Assembly (NCBI GenBank): GCA_016783945.1
Contig: JADHVP010000008.1
Span: forward strand, 1 to 49,457
Length of the DNA: 49,457 nt
Direction: 5' to 3'
Source of the DNA: Ignavibacteria bacterium
GTDB lineage: Bacteria > Bacteroidota > Ignavibacteria > Tepidaquicellales > Tepidaquicellaceae
The notes under the pieces were generated by a model. The model was not told the origin of the DNA. It was given only the letters and a program-made list of their open reading frames with translations, and made no database searches. Numbering within the stretch: the first letter of the stretch is position 1; each line of letters opens with the position of its first letter. Positions 46,376 through 49,457 of this stretch are shown piece by piece. A program made the position numbers and the translations under genes.

Positions 46376-49300
46376 TTATTCTTTATAAGTAATATCCAAG
46401 AGATACTTATAATTCGTAGTAAGTTGATCAATTATGTTCGTGATTTTTTCATAAGCAGAATCTCTTTCAATAATCTTTCCATTCTTATCCAATTTCAGTT
46501 TTAAAACCTTATTTTTATATCTAAGATTTAAAGTCGACCCAGCATTACTATTGATAGATAAACAAAACCCATCATTCACACTATTTAAAAACTCGGATTG
46601 GTTGCCGAAGACTGTTAATTTATCTTTATACGGTGCACCATCATAAGGACAGAAAGTTGTACAATTCCCGCATTCATTGCATAAGTCATCAATATGAATA
46701 ATCTGATGTGAATCTTTATACTCTTCAGCAGTTGGAGCTGTTACTATAATGTTCGCTCTATTTGGACAAACCTCAACACACTTGTTACATTTGTAATTAC
46801 AGCTCAGACACTTCTCCGCCATAATTTGTTCATCTACTGTTTTTTTTGTAAACACCTTTCCTTCAACTTTTGACAAAGCATCATCAATTGCTTTCGTTGA
46901 TATAGTCTGACAAGAATAATTATAAACCAAACCAAGTTTATTTAATATAGAATTAGCTGCTCTTGCTCCGTCAGCAATTGCTTCGACTACAGTAGAAGGA
47001 CCTCTGAATGCATCGCCTCCTATATACGTATTTGTTTTGTCAGTTTCAAGAGTAGATTCGTTTATAATAATCTTTCCGTTTTTAAGCAGTTCGTTTTTCT
47101 GGAGAACATTCTCATCGACTTTTTCTCCAACTGCTGCAATTACTGTATCAACGTTAAAAATAAAATGGTCATTTGCAATTGGAGTTACTTTTCGTCTACC
47201 ATCAGAATCTGTATCTGATAGTTCCATTCTCTGGCATTTTAAAACACCTTTGTCAAAGCTAAAAGGTTGAAGAAGCTCTTTAAATTTAACACCATCTTTT
47301 AGAGCACTATCAAATTCTTCCATATCAGCTGGCATATATTTCTTTGTACGTCTGTAAATGATATATACGTTTTCAACTCCTGATAATCTTTTTGCAGCTC
47401 GTGCAGCATCCATCGCAGAATTACCACCTCCGATTACAGCAACGTTTTTTCCGATTCCACTAATCTTGTTTTTATTAAACTCTTTAAGAAACTTTATCGA
47501 ATCTAAAACATTCTCATTGTTATCATTTAGGTGTAATATTTTTGATACACCAGCTCCTATTGCAATGTATACAAATTCATATCCCGTTTTATGCAAATCA
47601 GAAATTATAAAATCCGGATTAGTATTGTATTGAAATTTAACTCCAAATATTTTGATAAACTCAACATCTTTTTCTATAACGGAGTAGGGGAGTCGAAAGG
47701 ATGGAATCACATGTGACACATTACCACCCGCTTTATCTGTTTTTTCAAAAACGGTTACTTTTACTCCTGCTTTAGATAGAAAATAAGCGGCTGTAAGTCC
47801 TGAAGGTCCTGCACCGATTACAGCAACTTTAGCGTTAGTTCTTAATTTCTTTTTGTTAACTTTTTTAATAAAAGCATCAAGACCTTTTTCTGCAGCAATT
47901 TTCTTTAGTTCACGAATTTGAACCGGTTTGTCATAATCCCATCGCGTACACTGCGTTTCGCATAGATGATCGCAAATGTAACCCGTTATGTTCGGAAGGG
48001 GATTTTTATCCGTTATTACTTCGATAGCTTTGAGATAGTTACCTACTTTGATGTAATGAATATATTCCGCGACATCCTGGTGAATAGGGCATGCTATTGA
48101 GCATGGAGATGTGTAACAATCAAACTTTGGCAGAGATTTGTTTATTGATACCGTTTCGGTTTCTTTAAATTCCTTTTTATAGAAATCTTCTTTTAAGGAT
48201 ACCTTAGCAAGTCTATCTAATTTATTTACATTTATTTCCGACCCGTTATTGTAGTTATCCAAATCATTCTTGATAAAATTAGATATCTGAGATAATCTTA
48301 GGTAACCACCGGGTTTTAATAAGTCGGTAACAAGTGTTATTGGAGTAATTCCTGTTTGCAATAACTCTTTTATATTGAAAATTGAAGCACCTCCTGAATA
48401 TGAAATCGAAATCTTACCTGCGAACTCTTTTGCAATCTTATTAGCAAGATTAATTGTTAATGGAAAGAGTGCTCTACCCGATAAATACATCTCTTCTCCA
48501 GGAAGAATTTTCGATTTATTCAAAACACCTAATGTGTTGGTTAGTTTTATTCCAAAGAATTTATTATTTGCTTTTGAGAAGTCTATAAGTCTCTTTAGCA
48601 ATGGTATACACTCATTAAGTTGAAGATCGTTTACAAAACCTTTCTCATTTAAAGGAATTAAATCATAACCCTGATCTGATAAAATCTTCTTGACAGTTTC
48701 ATATCCTAATAAGGTTGGATTAAGTTTAGCATAAGTATGTAAACCTTTCTCTTTAATCAAATATTGAACTATCGATTCGATTTCATCGGGAGGACAACCA
48801 TGCATAGTTGATAAAGTTACTGAATTTGATATTCGAGGGGATATGTTTTCTATTTTGGTTTTTAAATTTTCTATACTGACTTTTTGATCTGAAGTATTAG
48901 GGATTAGTGATATGAAATTATCATTATCTAAAAGTGTAAGAAGTTCAGTTTTGTATTTTTCGAAAAGAACATTGTTTGAACAATCGAGAAGATCGTCAAT
49001 AAATTTATCAATCGCATTAGATTTTATTCCTTTCAAATCGTAACCCACACTCATATTAAATATAAAACCGTTTTTATCATTATTTGAAAACGGAAAAAGC
49101 TCTTTTAGGAAATGAAGTAAGAACCAGGCTTTTAAGTATTCATCGAAAGAGGAACTGAGTTTTAATTCCTGTGACCATTCCGTATTATAACCCTCATCAG
49201 CAGCATAAATGCATGGCTTTTCAATTTCTAGTTCATCTAAAGCTTGCACTGTCTTAAGTTCAAAAAACCTTCCTCCGCAGATATAAGAACAGATTATGTT

Positions 49301-49457
49301 CTGTGTCATTTGGGTGTGAGGTCCGGCGGCAGGTCCTAAGAGCGAATCAATTTGTTCGTTTAGTATTTTAAATCTGAAACCCGAATTGTAATTAACAAAT
49401 CCGTGTGAAGGGATATTGAAGATTGAGTTATACTTTTTATATTCATTGAAAATCCAA
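46376..49457 (-). CDS. ygfK: YgfK-like flavin/Fe-S oxidoreductase (5' end outside window)
   Basis: The protein is open past the window's right end: the frame upstream of ATG 49309 reads WIFNEYKKYNSIFNIPSHG to LLGPAAGPHTQ, typical of YgfK before its N-terminal dihydroorotate-dehydrogenase-like part. It has a GltD-like half: an Fe-S binding CSIACPIHQD with later cysteines, then the FAD motif VAVIGAGPSGLTAAYFLSKA and the NAD(P) motif VAVIGGGNSAMDAARAAKR. The C-terminus carries two ferredoxin cluster motifs (CNKCVEVCPN and CNECGNCTTFCPYDG). In E. coli it is annotated as a putative selenate reductase subunit. Here an electron-shuttling role with the molybdenum hydroxylase is more likely. At least 1027 residues are visible. 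Confidence 0.9.
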   Translation of the reverse strand, partial: WIFNEYKKYNSIFNIPSHGFVNYNSGFRFKILNEQIDSLLGPAAGPHTQMTQNIICSYICGGRFFELKTVQALDELEIEKPCIYAADEGYNTEWSQELKLSSSFDEYLKAWFLLHFLKELFPFSNNDKNGFIFNMSVGYDLKGIKSNAIDKFIDDLLDCSNNVLFEKYKTELLTLLDNDNFISLIPNTSDQKVSIENLKTKIENISPRISNSVTLSTMHGCPPDEIESIVQYLIKEKGLHTYAKLNPTLLGYETVKKILSDQGYDLIPLNEKGFVNDLQLNECIPLLKRLIDFSKANNKFFGIKLTNTLGVLNKSKILPGEEMYLSGRALFPLTINLANKIAKEFAGKISISYSGGASIFNIKELLQTGITPITLVTDLLKPGGYLRLSQISNFIKNDLDNYNNGSEINVNKLDRLAKVSLKEDFYKKEFKETETVSINKSLPKFDCYTSPCSIACPIHQDVAEYIHYIKVGNYLKAIEVITDKNPLPNITGYICDHLCETQCTRWDYDKPVQIRELKKIAAEKGLDAFIKKVNKKKLRTNAKVAVIGAGPSGLTAAYFLSKAGVKVTVFEKTDKAGGNVSHVIPSFRLPYSVIEKDVEFIKIFGVKFQYNTNPDFIISDLHKTGYEFVYIAIGAGVSKILHLNDNNENVLDSIKFLKEFNKNKISGIGKNVAVIGGGNSAMDAARAAKRLSGVENVYIIYRRTKKYMPADMEEFDSALKDGVKFKELLQPFSFDKGVLKCQRMELSDTDSDGRRKVTPIANDHFIFNVDTVIAAVGEKVDENVLQKNELLKNGKIIINESTLETDKTNTYIGGDAFRGPSTVVEAIADGARAANSILNKLGLVYNYSCQTISTKAIDDALSKVEGKVFTKKTVDEQIMAEKCLSCNYKCNKCVEVCPNRANIIVTAPTAEEYKDSHQIIHIDDLCNECGNCTTFCPYDGAPYKDKLTVFGNQSEFLNSVNDGFCLSINSNAGSTLNLRYKNKVLKLKLDKNGKIIERDSAYEKITNIIDQLTTNYKYLLDITYKE

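Noticed and set aside
42623-49457. Selenocysteine-containing selenate reductase
   Set aside because: No in-frame TGA in the hydroxylase or YgfK reading frames; the selenate name is an inherited label.

Overview
The window looks like a chromosome segment of an AT-rich, Gram-negative bacterium of the Bacteroidota/Chlorobiota group, most likely near the Ignavibacteria. Three things point there. Several secreted proteins end in the type IX secretion (T9SS) sorting domain with the NYPNPFNP signature. Several genes appear to start with TTG. The intergenic DNA is full of short palindromic repeat families. No phage genes, transposase, CRISPR array or rRNA were seen. The one RNA gene is a tmRNA (21306-21659).

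Layout. 1-2900: a TPR protein, then a 1 kb repeat field. 2915-8583: proton-translocating transhydrogenase (pntAA-pntAB-pntB), an ScpB-like decarboxylase, an MNT/HEPN pair and a zinc-protease lipoprotein. 8584-9345: palindromes and tandem repeats. 9346-14226: a frameshifted gene, then three tandem T9SS beta-propeller paralogues. 14393-19417: L,D-transpeptidase, then TonB, a small membrane protein, a PstS-like protein and a TPR protein. 19488-21205: M20 dipeptidase and a DUF3098-like protein. 21306-27125: tmRNA, then minus-strand housekeeping genes (hisS, an unknown, lgt, rpmH, rnpA, yidD, yidC). 27342-31167: an unassigned protein, a zinc-finger anti-sigma-like protein and a large Lon-like/membrane/FG-GAP protein. 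31431-36364: two large T9SS surface proteins, one split by a frameshift. 36546-37912: a Cys-rich unknown and a VapBC pair. 38080-49457: a purine/heterocycle catabolism cluster (PLP lyase, cyclic amidohydrolase, SsnA, three xanthine dehydrogenase subunits and, convergent, YgfK, which runs off the window).

How the genes work together. The rpmH-rnpA-yidD-yidC block is the classical ribosome/RNase P/membrane-insertase operon. The last 12 kb encodes a set whose members recur together in anaerobic purine-degradation loci: a molybdenum hydroxylase, aminohydrolase and amidohydrolase ring-opening enzymes, a PLP lyase, and a flavin/Fe-S oxidoreductase.

Most interesting points. (1) rnpA is broken at a run of ten U residues, and the rest of the protein is open in the -1 frame and ends on the yidD start codon, so slippage or an indel is involved. 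(2) The 27342-31167 trio may be an undescribed envelope-sensing system. (3) A modular repeat family carries different palindromes inserted at fixed points. (4) Two other genes (9346-10274 and 34623-36364) are each split by what looks like one missing base.
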